The translations under genes and the position numbers were made by a program. From a virus: a stretch of DNA of 36,455 bases. The notes beneath the pieces were generated by a model. It was given only the letters and a program-made list of their open reading frames with translations, was not told where the DNA came from and made no database searches. Positions 20,640-30,213 of this stretch are shown in pieces. The stretch lies in IMG/VR virus record IMGVR_UViG_3300032157_000033, positions 1-36,455 of that record; one strand, given 5' to 3'. Position 1 is the stretch's first letter, and each line of letters opens with the position of its first letter.

Positions 20640-21403
20640 AGCCGCACCCCCGTAAGCGCGTAGACGAACGCGGCGTCCACTTGACGCTTGAGCTCGGCTG
20701 CGTAGAAGCGCGCCGCGATCTCCTGACCGGTCTGGATGAAGCGCAGGCGCCGGTCGAGCCGCGAGGGCGGCTTGAACGAGTAGACCGTCCGGATGTCGTC
20801 CCGCCCTGGCCCCACGCGCTGGAACACGCCGCCCTTCGGTGCCTTCCTCGTCTGCGTGAGCAGAAACGTCCGGTGCGCTCCCTTCCACTGAACGGTCCCG
20901 CGACTGCTGATGTGGGCGGCCAACGTGATCTGCGTGCGCCGTTTGCGCTTCTGCTGCCCGCGCGGGGTCACGCGCCGGAGGGACAGGCCCGCGAACGTGA
21001 ACGGCTTCGGAACGCTCGAACCGAACGATGGCCGCGCCGGACCTCCCGTGATCGGGACGGCCACGTTCTTGCCCTTCACCGGCCGGCGCAGGTCGCCCGC
21101 CTCGAACCCCGACAGGAGCAGGCGCGGCTTCTGCCCCACGGAGATCCGCGCCTCGAACCGGCGCTGGGACACACTCGCGAACCCGCTCCCTCCCGCGGCC
21201 GCCCGGATGACGGCCGCCTCGCGCAGCACGAAGTCGCGCTTGCGCAGCGTGAACTGGGACTGCACCCGAGCCCGCTCACCGCGCTGGATCTCCTTGGCCG
21301 TGTTGTTGAGTGCATTCACCACGGCGAACGCCATGCGCTTGCCACCGTTTTTCAGTAGCGCGATGGGCTTCGCCGCGTCGATGCTGATGGTCACGATCGC
21401 CAT
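20636..21403 (-). CDS. Minor tail protein, gpZ-like
   Basis: A 255-aa basic protein from the ATG 21403 (TGATG overlap with the tail-tip stop). The start MAIVTISIDAAKPIALLKNG and FAVVNALNNTAKEIQRGERARVQ have the look of lambda gpZ and related head-tail connection proteins, with a conserved helix for tail-neck binding. The middle is rich in Arg, Lys and Gly. In lambda Z sits early in the tail module; here it comes after the tail-tip gene, so its assignment is uncertain. Confidence 0.5.
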   Translation of the reverse strand: MAIVTISIDAAKPIALLKNGGKRMAFAVVNALNNTAKEIQRGERARVQSQFTLRKRDFVLREAAVIRAAAGGSGFASVSQRRFEARISVGQKPRLLLSGFEAGDLRRPVKGKNVAVPITGGPARPSFGSSVPKPFTFAGLSLRRVTPRGQQKRKRRTQITLAAHISSRGTVQWKGAHRTFLLTQTRKAPKGGVFQRVGPGRDDIRTVYSFKPPSRLDRRLRFIQTGQEIAARFYAAELKRQVDAAFVYALTGVRL

Positions 21404-24400
21404 CAGGCCTCCATCGCCAGGAGCTCGGTGGCGTAGTTCGGGCCCAGCCCTTGTTCGACCTCGAGCACGCGCAGGGTCTTCCCCGCCCAGGAGCCACCGC
21501 TGCCGTACCTTGGGAACACGACGTGTGGATCCACGTCGGACCGGAGCTCGATCACCTGCATCACTCGCACGCCGGGGTGGAATGCCCGGAACGGGACGCA
21601 CACCCTGGGCTTGGCGGTGAGGTCGAAATGCCGGTTGCGCTTCTCGACGGCGGTGGCCTCATCGCGGATCCAGTCAGCCGTGAACTGAGTCTCCTCGCGA
21701 GGGTCGTAGTAGCCGTCCAGCGTCGCAGCCGTCCGCTCGCGGTCACCGCGGGAGTACTTGGCGGGGTTGTAGCGCGTGGTACCGGAATCGGCCCGGTCGT
21801 AGCCCAGCAGGTGGGCGGCGTTAGTGGCGACGTTCGTCCCCGAGCCCCAGAGCATGTTGATGTTGGAGGCCGCCACGCCGTAGGAGAACCAGAACCGGTC
21901 CGCGTAGCGTTCGACCTCTGCCGTGACGCTGACTGCCGGAGTCACCGCGAGGCTCACATGCCCCATGACGTGGGCCGCCGAGGTGGTGTAGCCGGCCGCG
22001 CCTGTGGTGCCGTCGATGCTGAAGCGCGGCTCCCAAGTGACGTTATCATTCGCGAAGCCGAGCGCGGAGACGCCGCTGCAGGTCACCGTCAGCGCGGTCA
22101 CGCCCGTGACATAGGTGTTCGCCCCGAAGTTCGGGTGCGTGACGTAGTGCCCGACCTCGACGCCGTCCTCGAGGAACGAGCCCGTGAGGCGGGTGATCGT
22201 GTTCGTGCCGATGGTGTTGTTGCAGACACCGGTCACCGTCACGGTCGGCGTCGCCGTAACGGTGAACTTGTTCGTGGCGTGGCCGTAGGTGCAGGCATAG
22301 ACGAACGGGGCGCTGCCGACCGCGTTCATCGCCCGCGCGAACTCAGCCGCGAGCCCTTCGGCGGTGTAGCTCCCGGGATTCAGCGTGGCCTGGTACGACG
22401 TGGCGTGCACCTTGAAGTCGAGTAGGTCGTTGAAGCCGGCCTTGATGTCGAACCCGTAGCCGCAGTCCACGTTGTTCGTCGCGGCCGCGCGGCACCGGAT
22501 GCGTGCTTCCTCGGCGAGGTCGATCGGCGAGTAGGTGGTATTCGTCAACGTGGCGGTCACCGCACCACCGCCGCCCACGCTGAAGTCGATCTTGTTGTTG
22601 CTGGCGGAGGCCGTCAGCCGTTGGTCGCGGATCGTGGGAAGATTCACCCCTTGGCTGCTGCCTGCGGCATTGACGAACGCCTCGAACAATGTCCGGCTCC
22701 GGAAGTGGTCGAAGCCGTAGAGCACGCGGATCGCACGGCGTGTGTCCACGACCGTGATCTCCTCAGCCGAGACGCCGTCGATGTCGTACCAGCTGAACTT
22801 GTAGCCGTAGTCCTCGGCCGCACCTGGCTTCCACACGAACGCGAGCCACTTGTCCGTGAACCGGTCCTGGTAGACGCACATTCCGGACTGCTCAGACATC
22901 TTCTGCAGAACGCGCTGCACGGTGCCGCGCTCGCCGATCCAGCATGCGAGCTTCATGTCGTTCGGCTGGGCGTTCCGCAACAGGTCGCGCGCGTCCTTGA
23001 AACTGCCGACGACGTTGGTGCCGTACTCGACGTTGCCGCTCGAGACGCCGCCCCAGGTGATGAGGAAGTGCCGCATGATGTCGGGCGGGCGCTGGATCAG
23101 CGCACCGGCGGTGCCCGTGTACCCGCCACCCCCGTCGTCCTTGTAGCCCTTGAAGTTGCCGTAGAACTGTCCGTCCAGGCGGTACGTGGGCTCGACGGTC
23201 GCGTATTCCCTCGAATAGTGCGTATACCCGCCGAATCGCGTCCGGGGACCGGTATTGGGGTTGCGGACTACGCGCGAGACGTAGGTCTTCCCCGGCGTGA
23301 CGACGCTCCGCTGGGGCCGGTACTTCACGACGAGCACGGGCCAGTAGATGCTGGCCTTGTTTGTCGCCCCACCCGTGAAGTCGATGCGGAGGTCGTAGAC
23401 CGCGCCGGTCGCGGGGTTCGTGCCGAAGGCCCAGTCTTGATTCCAGTACGCGGCGGGCCACGCGGCCCGCTGAATCGCCGGCGACGTCCCCGTGGAGACC
23501 CACGTGACGGGAGAAGCACCCGCGCCGCCACCAGGAGTGAACACGTTGGCGCGCAGGTTATTGCCGTTGCCGGCGTTGCCCTTGTACGCCACGAGAATCT
23601 CGACGGACTCGATGCGGCCGAGCGGTCCCGTGTTCGGGATGATGAGCTGCAGCTCGTTCTTCCCGGTCGCCTGGTCGAGATCCGCGAATGTCGCCGGCTC
23701 GTCTGGAGACATGGCACGGCGAGGGTTGCCGGCCGTGTTGCCACCGCCAGCCGCGCGCACGTCGATCGGGATGATGGCCGCGAACGCCACGGCCTTCTCG
23801 TCGGGGATCGACAGGTAGGACTCGGACGCGCCCAGCGTCTCGGTGATGCCACCTGCTGTGTCGAGCGGGTGCAGGATGTCGCCGCCGGCGATGAACGCCG
23901 ACAGCCCGTTCGCGCGATCGAGGAGATCCATCACGTCGTGGCAGGCCCCGACCACCTTCACCGAGGCGGCCCCGACGCCTGCGTCCACCAGCACCAGGGG
24001 CACGACGCCAGATCCTGCGCCAGAGTCCTCCTGGTCCTTCTTCGAGCCATAAGGCGTGGCCCAGGGGGCGGGTAGCCCGGGAGCGGAGTGGTCGCCGTAG
24101 ACAATCGGCACCGGGAGCCCCTGCGACACGTCGGGCGAGTCGGGGTAGTTCGTCTTGTCCACCACCGGGGGCAGCTGGAAGTTCCACGACTGGTCCTGCA
24201 GCAGGTCCAGCGTGATGCCCTCGGGGGTGATGTCCTTCGGGCGCGAAACCTTGCCCTTGAACACCTGCAGGGCGTCGCTCCAGGCGAGGCCCATGTCGGG
24301 AGCCCAGAGGTAGATCGTGACGATCGCGTTCTGGAACAGGAACGCGGGCAGCAGGTCGTGGATCGTCCCCGAGGTCTGGCTCGCGTCTCGACGCTTGGCG

Positions 24401-24642
24401 AGCCGGATGCTCGTCGACGCCGGCGCCAACCCAGGGGCCAACCAGTCGACGCTCGAGCGGATGCTCGAACCACCCATGAGTCCGGCCTGCCAGGTGCTGC
24501 CGTCGGGAGTGTGGAGCTCCGTGCTCGAGAAGCGGAGCGTGCGGCTGCTTGGCACGGTGAGCTCGATCTTCACGAGCGTGGCGCGCGGGCAGGTCTTCAG
24601 CCCCCAGGCGGCCTGGAATGCGTCGGTGGCCGCTCCGATCAC
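21403..24642 (-). CDS. Large tail-tip / central hub protein
   Basis: A 1079-aa protein with GTG start at 24642 (GTGA overlap); longer open frame upstream is antisense noise. Residues 1-160 resemble a DUF2163-type hub domain (FSSTELHTPDGSTWQAG, FLFQNAIVTIYLWAPDMG). The centre holds long beta segments and conserved tail-tip elements (LISIP-like ESYLSIPDEKAVAFA; YRLDGQFYGNFKGY). Residues 700-900 are Thr/Val/Asn-rich beta repeats (ATPTVTVTGVCNNTIGTN), probably receptor-facing. It is the largest protein and the likely host-recognition protein. No separate tail fibre or chaperone gene is seen. Confidence 0.75.
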   Translation of the reverse strand: MIGAATDAFQAAWGLKTCPRATLVKIELTVPSSRTLRFSSTELHTPDGSTWQAGLMGGSSIRSSVDWLAPGLAPASTSIRLAKRRDASQTSGTIHDLLPAFLFQNAIVTIYLWAPDMGLAWSDALQVFKGKVSRPKDITPEGITLDLLQDQSWNFQLPPVVDKTNYPDSPDVSQGLPVPIVYGDHSAPGLPAPWATPYGSKKDQEDSGAGSGVVPLVLVDAGVGAASVKVVGACHDVMDLLDRANGLSAFIAGGDILHPLDTAGGITETLGASESYLSIPDEKAVAFAAIIPIDVRAAGGGNTAGNPRRAMSPDEPATFADLDQATGKNELQLIIPNTGPLGRIESVEILVAYKGNAGNGNNLRANVFTPGGGAGASPVTWVSTGTSPAIQRAAWPAAYWNQDWAFGTNPATGAVYDLRIDFTGGATNKASIYWPVLVVKYRPQRSVVTPGKTYVSRVVRNPNTGPRTRFGGYTHYSREYATVEPTYRLDGQFYGNFKGYKDDGGGGYTGTAGALIQRPPDIMRHFLITWGGVSSGNVEYGTNVVGSFKDARDLLRNAQPNDMKLACWIGERGTVQRVLQKMSEQSGMCVYQDRFTDKWLAFVWKPGAAEDYGYKFSWYDIDGVSAEEITVVDTRRAIRVLYGFDHFRSRTLFEAFVNAAGSSQGVNLPTIRDQRLTASASNNKIDFSVGGGGAVTATLTNTTYSPIDLAEEARIRCRAAATNNVDCGYGFDIKAGFNDLLDFKVHATSYQATLNPGSYTAEGLAAEFARAMNAVGSAPFVYACTYGHATNKFTVTATPTVTVTGVCNNTIGTNTITRLTGSFLEDGVEVGHYVTHPNFGANTYVTGVTALTVTCSGVSALGFANDNVTWEPRFSIDGTTGAAGYTTSAAHVMGHVSLAVTPAVSVTAEVERYADRFWFSYGVAASNINMLWGSGTNVATNAAHLLGYDRADSGTTRYNPAKYSRGDRERTAATLDGYYDPREETQFTADWIRDEATAVEKRNRHFDLTAKPRVCVPFRAFHPGVRVMQVIELRSDVDPHVVFPRYGSGGSWAGKTLRVLEVEQGLGPNYATELLAMEA

Positions 24643-25421
24643 GGCATGCTCACCAGTTCGAGGTTGATGTCGTAGAGGCCCACGCCGCCGCCCAGCCCCT
24701 CGGTTAGAGCGCCGCCGCGCAGGTAGACCTCGAAGAAGTTGCCCTCGTGGTCCACCAGCACGAACGTGGTCGGTCGACCCTGCGCGCTTCGCAGGATGTT
24801 GCGCGTTGCGAGCGGGATCGAGTTCCACGGCATGGTCCAGGTGTGCCCCGGGTCTCCGAGGCGCGCGATCACGACCGAGCCGTTCGCCAGTGGAGTCTCG
24901 AGCCGGTTCTGGAACGGCGTGTGCACGCCGCCTGGCGAGTGGATCCCGCCCAGGTCCGAGACCTCACCGACGAAGAACCCGCCCAGCGAGAACGTCTCGC
25001 TCACATCACCCGGCGATAGGAGAAATCGTACCGAACGCGCGGAAACAGTTGCACCAACGACGCCAACGTCACGGCGGTCGGCGCCGAAGGTGTCGATGTA
25101 CGTCCAGACACCCACAGGGTTGTAGGCCCCTGTCTGGTACAGGAAATCCACACCGGGCCCGACGCCAGTCGCCAGGCGGTATCCCATCATCGCCCCAGCG
25201 TTCAGGCTCACAGTCGCACCTAGGTCGAAGTCGATGCGGTAAGTGGCCGCGCTGGTGAGCACCGAAGTCTTCCACAGCGACGAGCGGTCGCCGTTCAGCA
25301 GGTTGCTCATGGTGTAGGGCGCTGACTCGATGAGCGCGGGCGCTCCGCCGCCGGTGCCGTTCTTCAGGACAACACCGGGCTCCAGGAGCAGGTTCGTGAG
25401 ACCGAGCCGGGTGTTCGCCAT
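24639..25421 (-). CDS. Distal tail / minor tail protein
   Basis: A 260-aa protein between the tape measure and the tail tip, the slot of distal tail proteins. It is beta-rich with a discoidin-like start (ALIESAPYTMSNLLNGDRSS, TYRIDFDLGATVSLNAG) and a C-terminal VLVDHEGNFFEVYLRGG. Starts at 25421, sharing one base with the tape-measure stop (TGATG). Exact family not recognised; the place in the module is the main argument. Confidence 0.6.
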   Translation of the reverse strand: MANTRLGLTNLLLEPGVVLKNGTGGGAPALIESAPYTMSNLLNGDRSSLWKTSVLTSAATYRIDFDLGATVSLNAGAMMGYRLATGVGPGVDFLYQTGAYNPVGVWTYIDTFGADRRDVGVVGATVSARSVRFLLSPGDVSETFSLGGFFVGEVSDLGGIHSPGGVHTPFQNRLETPLANGSVVIARLGDPGHTWTMPWNSIPLATRNILRSAQGRPTTFVLVDHEGNFFEVYLRGGALTEGLGGGVGLYDINLELVSMP

Positions 25422-27043
25422 CAGCTGGCCGCCGCGATCTCGATCAGGCGCGAGTTGGCCGCGCGCAGTTCACCGCGCGGCGAGACCAACGAGGTCAGGA
25501 GGTCCTTCGCCGAGAACGTCGTCACGTAGAAGGTGTCGCCCCCACGGCTGGCGCCGGCGTTGGCCATGCCGCCCACGGGTGACGAGGCGAACGTCTCCGC
25601 ACCGATGGGGCCGCCGGCACCACCGCCGACAACGATGGGGCTGCCGACGTCGATGGGACCGCCTCCAGCCGCCGCGGCGCCGATCATTGCAAACGCCGCG
25701 TTGCCCGTGACAGCGCTGAGCGCCAAGCCCAACAACTTCAGGAACGCCCCGGTGATGGTCGAGGAGATCAGTTGCGCCATCGCGGATTTGATGCCGTTCA
25801 CGATGCTCTGCCAGATCGTCGCGGTCGCGGTCGCGAAAGTCTGCATCTTGTTCGTCAGGTTCATGAGCACCGAGTAAAAGCCCGAATACACGTGGCGACC
25901 GATCTCGTCGAACGCATCACGCACCTGGTCGGAGAACTTCACGAACTCCTTCGCGGCAGCATCCAGCATGGCTGGCACTTCATCCGCGAACCCTTCCATG
26001 CCCAGCTTTTCGATGATGTTGCCGCGCAGGCCAAGCGCGTCGCCGCCTGCCATGCCGAAGCCGACCTGCTCACCGCCCAAGAAACTGCGGAGAAACTGCT
26101 GAATGCCAGCATCGTTGCCGGGGCCGAAGATCGCGCCGTGCGTACTGTAGCCGGGCATGTAAGTGGGCTGGTCCTCCCAGAACGACCAGCGCTCATCGTC
26201 CTTCGCGCCGCCACCGCGACTTCGGCGCTCTCCCCGCATGTGCGAGATCCAACTATCCATGTCGCTCTTCACCTGCTCATTGGAAGCCTCGCGTCCCATT
26301 GCCTGCATGACGGACAGTAGCTCGGTCAACATGCTGGTCGCTGTGGTCACCGCCGGTGCGAACGTCAAGACCAGCTCATTGCTCAGCCCAGTGATCGCAG
26401 CGCTCAGCTGATCGGTGGCGATATCAAGATCACGCATTGTTCGCAGTTGGCTGTCGCTCAGCGCCGCTCCGGTTCGCTCCGCAGCCTGCGCGAGACCGTC
26501 GTAGTTGGTCGCCAGCGTCTCCAGCACAGGAATGAGCTGCATCCCGCCGCGCCCGAACGCCTTGAACACGAGGGCATTGCGTTGAGCAACGTCTTCGGTG
26601 CTGGCGATGGCCTTCGCGAGCTGCATGAACGCCGTGAATGTGTCGCGGGAGGTCACTCCGATTGCGGCGAGCTCTTCGGCGTTGCTCTCGATCGCCCGCG
26701 TCATGAAGCTGAGTCCCTGACTCAGCGCGGTGGCGTCCACCCCACCTTGCTTGAACGCGAACTGCAGCACCTGGAGCTTGTCCGTCGCGATCCCAGACGA
26801 AGCGCTCAGGTTCTCGAGCTGTTCGACCTGGTCAGCCAGCCGGGTCGCCATGCTGGTGAGCGCACCCACCGCCGCGAGTGCGCCGCCCGCGAAGGCTGCG
26901 CCGGCGAGAGCGCCGCCGCTCATCAATGTCGAGAACCGAGACGCGACGCCCGAGAGGCCCTCCATGGAGCCGGAGAGCTTCTTCAGAGTCGCGGTGGCCT
27001 CGTCTTTGGCCCGCAGGACGATGTCGACGTTGCTGGATGGCAT
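25421..27043 (-). CDS. Tape measure protein
   Basis: A 540-aa protein, mostly helix, with the N-terminal tail typical of tape measures (VDIVLRAKDEATATLKKLSG) followed by a hydrophobic Gly/Ala stretch (residues 42-68) that could span a membrane. Another hydrophobic block lies near residues 420-450. It follows the tail chaperones, as expected. In siphophages tail length scales with this protein at roughly 1.5 angstrom per residue, suggesting a tail near 80 nm. No lysozyme or peptidase domain is visible. Confidence 0.88.
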   Translation of the reverse strand: MPSSNVDIVLRAKDEATATLKKLSGSMEGLSGVASRFSTLMSGGALAGAAFAGGALAAVGALTSMATRLADQVEQLENLSASSGIATDKLQVLQFAFKQGGVDATALSQGLSFMTRAIESNAEELAAIGVTSRDTFTAFMQLAKAIASTEDVAQRNALVFKAFGRGGMQLIPVLETLATNYDGLAQAAERTGAALSDSQLRTMRDLDIATDQLSAAITGLSNELVLTFAPAVTTATSMLTELLSVMQAMGREASNEQVKSDMDSWISHMRGERRSRGGGAKDDERWSFWEDQPTYMPGYSTHGAIFGPGNDAGIQQFLRSFLGGEQVGFGMAGGDALGLRGNIIEKLGMEGFADEVPAMLDAAAKEFVKFSDQVRDAFDEIGRHVYSGFYSVLMNLTNKMQTFATATATIWQSIVNGIKSAMAQLISSTITGAFLKLLGLALSAVTGNAAFAMIGAAAAGGGPIDVGSPIVVGGGAGGPIGAETFASSPVGGMANAGASRGGDTFYVTTFSAKDLLTSLVSPRGELRAANSRLIEIAAAS

Positions 27044-27044
27044 C

Positions 27045-27338
27045 TCAGGCGTCCTCGAGGAGGAACTTCAGGGCGTTCACGATATGGTTGGCGCCGCCCT
27101 CGTCCTTCGCGCCGATCTGCTGGTGCATCATGTTCCAGCGGAATCGGCGATAGACCTTGCTCGCGCGCATGACGCTGATGTTGAACGGGAACTGGGGGTC
27201 CCTACGCGCTTCGTCTGGGGTCTGCCCCAGAGCTCGGCAGTAGGACCACAGCTCATCCCACATGAAGTACTGCTCCTCACTTACTGCTTCGAAAGCCCCC
27301 CAGCGCGGCTCCCTCCCCATAGCCGCAGAGACCTGCAA
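27045..27338 (-). CDS. Second tail assembly chaperone (frameshifted product)
   Basis: A 97-aa open frame that overlaps the first chaperone by 62 nt. It has a TTG at 27338 and an internal ATG at 27318-27320 but no ribosome site, so it is probably made as a fusion by ribosomal slippage, as in lambda G/GT. The frame is +1 (equal to -2) relative to the first gene. The content FEAVSEEQYFMWDELWSYCR, then PQFPFNISVMR, matches small T-type chaperones. It would bind tape measure and tail tube during assembly. Confidence 0.65.
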   Translation of the reverse strand: MQVSAAMGREPRWGAFEAVSEEQYFMWDELWSYCRALGQTPDEARRDPQFPFNISVMRASKVYRRFRWNMMHQQIGAKDEGGANHIVNALKFLLEDA

Positions 27339-27750
27339 TCACGCTGCCCAACACGAAGACATCGGTGGCGGGCAGGCATCGCCCATCGACAGACAGGTCG
27401 TGACGCGGCACGTTCTCGTCGAACCAGAACGCCGGCCGCACGAACGCGCCGGCCGGGCCAGCCAAGGCCGTGCCGCGCTCGATGAGTTGCCGAGCAACCT
27501 CGAGCACCATTGGTAGCTTGTCGCTATCCACACCAGCGACGTCGTCCTTGGGCCCCATCTTCGGCGTGGCACCTGACAGTCGCCGCATGACCTTTGCCGC
27601 CTCGATCGAGTCGAAGGCCTCGCAGCGCACGACGTATGGATCGCCGTCGGCATCCACCGATGCGAGCTCGACTAGACGCACTCGCTCCGGCATCGCCTTC
27701 GCCATGGACAGCTTCAGCTGCGGCTTCGCAGCCGGCTTCGACTTCGCCAT
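27277..27750 (-). CDS. First tail assembly chaperone (G-like)
   Basis: A 157-aa protein; AAGGGGG lies before the ATG at 27750. The first 20 residues are Lys/Ala/Pro-rich. The core VRLVELASVDADGDPYVVRCE, then EAAKVMRRLSG, is a small alpha/beta protein. It lies between the tail tube and the tape measure, the fixed place of gpG-type chaperones, and its end overlaps the second chaperone frame. Confidence 0.7.
   Translation of the reverse strand: MAKSKPAAKPQLKLSMAKAMPERVRLVELASVDADGDPYVVRCEAFDSIEAAKVMRRLSGATPKMGPKDDVAGVDSDKLPMVLEVARQLIERGTALAGPAGAFVRPAFWFDENVPRHDLSVDGRCLPATDVFVLGSVIAGLCGYGEGAALGGFRSSK
27296..27301 (-). promoter_or_regulatory. Candidate slippery site for chaperone frameshift
   Basis: Six G in a row on the minus strand, read as CTG-GGG-GGC-TTT in the first frame. 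A tRNA-Gly on GGG can move one base forward and stay fully paired, entering the second frame as GCT-TTC. A -2 slip would reach the same frame. The run lies in the 62-nt overlap, 20 nt before the first stop. Confidence 0.55.
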
Positions 27751-27836
27751 CTCATCCCCCTTGAGAAGTGGTGGGCACGGCGGGGGGAGGCGAATGGGGG
27801 ATTGCGCTCTCCGCACCCGCCGGCCCACCGGTGCGG

Positions 27837-28856
27837 TTACGCCAGGGCGGCATCCGTGCTGCGCACGCGACAGACGACCGGCGAGGCCTCCGCGCCGTCG
27901 ACCCCGTCGAAGATGGCCTTCCACGTCGCCGTCGCGATCAGCAAGTTGTCCGGAGCGTCGACCGGTGGCGTAGGGTCTTCCAGCAGGATCGCCTGGTTCG
28001 CACGGATCTCGAACTCGCGCTTGCTGGCCGAGCCGATCGTCGTCGGGTGCTGGAACACCAGGCGGGGCGAGCCGATGGTGTTCAGCCGATAGTTATCGAA
28101 CTGCGTGCGGGTCTGGAATTCCTGCATCAGCTTGAACGTGGCCCTGATCCTCCCGCGGCGCAGGGGCTCGTCGACGGTGGTGCCAGAGCCGAACCAGCGG
28201 TCGTCGCTCAGCATGTTCTCGAGCGTGAACTCGAAGCTGCGCAGCCGGATGTCCGCGGCCGAGTCCACGCTGCCGTCGTCGACGACGAGCATGTTCGTGG
28301 TGTCCGAGCTGAACTGGACCGGGAAGTAGGGCGGGAACGACAGCGAGGGGGTGGGCGTCTGGTTGCTCACGCGGTCCTGGCCGATGCAGCCGAACTCCAC
28401 CCCGACGACCGACTCGACCCCCTGACCAGCGGTGCCGCGCAGAGTGAACTTGTCGAACTTGACCCCGGTCGAGCGGAAGCACGTGCCAGCGGTGACGTCG
28501 CCGACGATCTCCTGGACGGTGAAGCCGTTGAGCAGCGGGCCAATCTTGAACGTGTGGTCGCGCACGCCGGTCTCGACAGTGCTCGACGCGTAAGTACCGA
28601 ACACGCCACGCAACAGCTCGAGGAGGCCGTCAAACGTCAGGTGCGTCGCGAAGCTGCCCATGACACGCCTCGGCGGCTTGGCGGTCGTACGCTCCCAGGC
28701 CACACCGCTCATGAGTGCATCCTCGATGGGTGGGGCATCGAGCTTGAGGCCTGAGTTCAGCGCGGCCAGCTTGTGCGTGGCCGCGATCGCGGTGCCGTAC
28801 GTGCTCTCCTTGCCGAGCTGGATGTAGCTCTTCCAGCCAGCGCCAGGGACGCCCAT
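27837..28856 (-). CDS. Major tail tube protein
   Basis: A 339-aa protein with a strong GGAGGAACCC before the ATG at 28856. It starts MGVPGAGWKSYIQLGKESTYGTAIAA, the common opening of tail tube proteins that takes the form of a strand plus a Thr/Gly loop. Beta-rich throughout, with repeated strand patterns such as VRDHTFKIGPLLNGFTVQ and RLRSFEFTLENMLSDDR. It follows the tail terminator and precedes the chaperones, as in siphophages. Length is above the lambda V protein (246 aa), suggesting an added C-terminal domain. Confidence 0.85.
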   Translation of the reverse strand: MGVPGAGWKSYIQLGKESTYGTAIAATHKLAALNSGLKLDAPPIEDALMSGVAWERTTAKPPRRVMGSFATHLTFDGLLELLRGVFGTYASSTVETGVRDHTFKIGPLLNGFTVQEIVGDVTAGTCFRSTGVKFDKFTLRGTAGQGVESVVGVEFGCIGQDRVSNQTPTPSLSFPPYFPVQFSSDTTNMLVVDDGSVDSAADIRLRSFEFTLENMLSDDRWFGSGTTVDEPLRRGRIRATFKLMQEFQTRTQFDNYRLNTIGSPRLVFQHPTTIGSASKREFEIRANQAILLEDPTPPVDAPDNLLIATATWKAIFDGVDGAEASPVVCRVRSTDAALA

Positions 28857-28914
28857 GGGTTCCTCCTTGCTTCAGGTTCGGGGCGCAGCACGGAGCGGCG
28901 CGCGTGGAGTGCGA

Positions 28915-30192
28915 TTACGACAGTGGGTTCGGCGGGTTCGGGTGGTCGTAGAAGTCCGGCTGGTAGACCCGGAAGTCGTAGAAGCCCGTCTCGGACAAAG
29001 TGGTCGGCCCCGTGCCGTTGCACAGGAAGTAGCCCGGGCCCAACGTCGGCGTCGCGAACATCTCCGGGTTGTGGAACTCGTCAGTCGGGCAGACGTGCGA
29101 CAGCATGAGTTCGCCGTTCAGGTAGCAGTCGATGGTCGGCGAACTGCCCACGCCGGTGATACGTGAGGGCCGGTAGTGCATGCGGAACTCTTTCTGGAAG
29201 AGATCCGGACCGAATACTGGATTGACCGGGAACTCGGTCACGATCGCCGGCTCGCCGTTGTCGAGGAAGATCGAAAGCTCGAACTTGGCGCTGACGTGGT
29301 TGTATCGCATCTGGATACACCCACCCGCACTGCCGTCGGTCGTGGTGAGCCAGTTGGCCGGTGAGGTGTTCAGACCGAACGACCCGAGCTCGATACCGGT
29401 GAATACGTTCCCGGAGATGACCCCTTGGTGGTTGCCGCGATTGATCACGGCTTGGATGATCCACTCTTGATTGAACATCGCGAACTGGCTCGCTGAGACG
29501 TAGGGGTTCTCGACAACCTCGTAGATCGCATTCGCGGTTGCACCGGGAAGCGAGATTCCGCGGAGGGCTCCGTAGGTCTGCTCGCTGAAGCCAGTCGTCC
29601 TTCGGCCGGGCTGGTTCACGCTCTGAGCGGAGACCGGGTAGAACGTGTCCCGGACGCGGTACTTGCCGGGCGTCATCAACTCCTGGTGGATCAGCGCGAG
29701 GACCTGGGCCTCGGTCATGTCGTCCTCCGCGATCTCGGGGACCAGCGCGTGGATGTGGATCTCCTGGATGCCCAGGGCGCAGCCGGCGCGCACGAACGCC
29801 TCGTCGGCGCTGAAGGAGAACGCCCCGAGCACGAGCCCGTATGAGAACCGCTCGCGGAACGTCCCCCGGGCCGCGAGGAGCGCGGTGATGACGTCGGACT
29901 TGAGCTTGAGCATCCGGCTCTGTCCGTCCTCGTATGAGCTCGCGCACCAGATGTGGAACGTGGCGTCCAGCATGTGTTGGCAGGTGGCGACACCGTCACT
30001 CCCGACGTTGCTGTTCACGTGCTGCACGTAGAGCGCCATGGTGTTCGGCGCGGGAACAGGGTCTCCTGGGACCCCCATCCTCGGGGGTACCGGAGTGGTC
30101 GTGACCCAGTTGATCGAGGTGTCTACGGCGATCTTCGAGAGCTCGATCTCGATCTGGTCCAGCATCTGAATCTCGAGATCTTCGCCCGCCAT
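28915..30192 (-). CDS. Tail terminator fused to a lectin-like beta domain
   Basis: A 425-aa protein with GAGGGCGACGG before the ATG at 30192. Residues 1-155 look like a tail terminator (lambda U type): HMLDATFHIWCASSYEDGQS, RMLKLKSDVITALLAARG, IQEIHIHALVPEI. After a helical linker, residues 180-425 are a beta-sandwich with concanavalin/LamG-like strands (GGCIQMRYNHVSAKFELSIF, then SPTIDCYLNGELMLSHV). Terminators are normally only about 130-150 aa. The extra half is probably displayed at the tail-head junction and may bind glycans. The gene lies between the head-tail joiner and the tail tube, as expected for a terminator. Confidence 0.6.
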   Translation of the reverse strand: MAGEDLEIQMLDQIEIELSKIAVDTSINWVTTTPVPPRMGVPGDPVPAPNTMALYVQHVNSNVGSDGVATCQHMLDATFHIWCASSYEDGQSRMLKLKSDVITALLAARGTFRERFSYGLVLGAFSFSADEAFVRAGCALGIQEIHIHALVPEIAEDDMTEAQVLALIHQELMTPGKYRVRDTFYPVSAQSVNQPGRRTTGFSEQTYGALRGISLPGATANAIYEVVENPYVSASQFAMFNQEWIIQAVINRGNHQGVISGNVFTGIELGSFGLNTSPANWLTTTDGSAGGCIQMRYNHVSAKFELSIFLDNGEPAIVTEFPVNPVFGPDLFQKEFRMHYRPSRITGVGSSPTIDCYLNGELMLSHVCPTDEFHNPEMFATPTLGPGYFLCNGTGPTTLSETGFYDFRVYQPDFYDHPNPPNPLS

Positions 30193-30213
30193 CCGTCGCC
30201 CTCTCCCCCGTGC

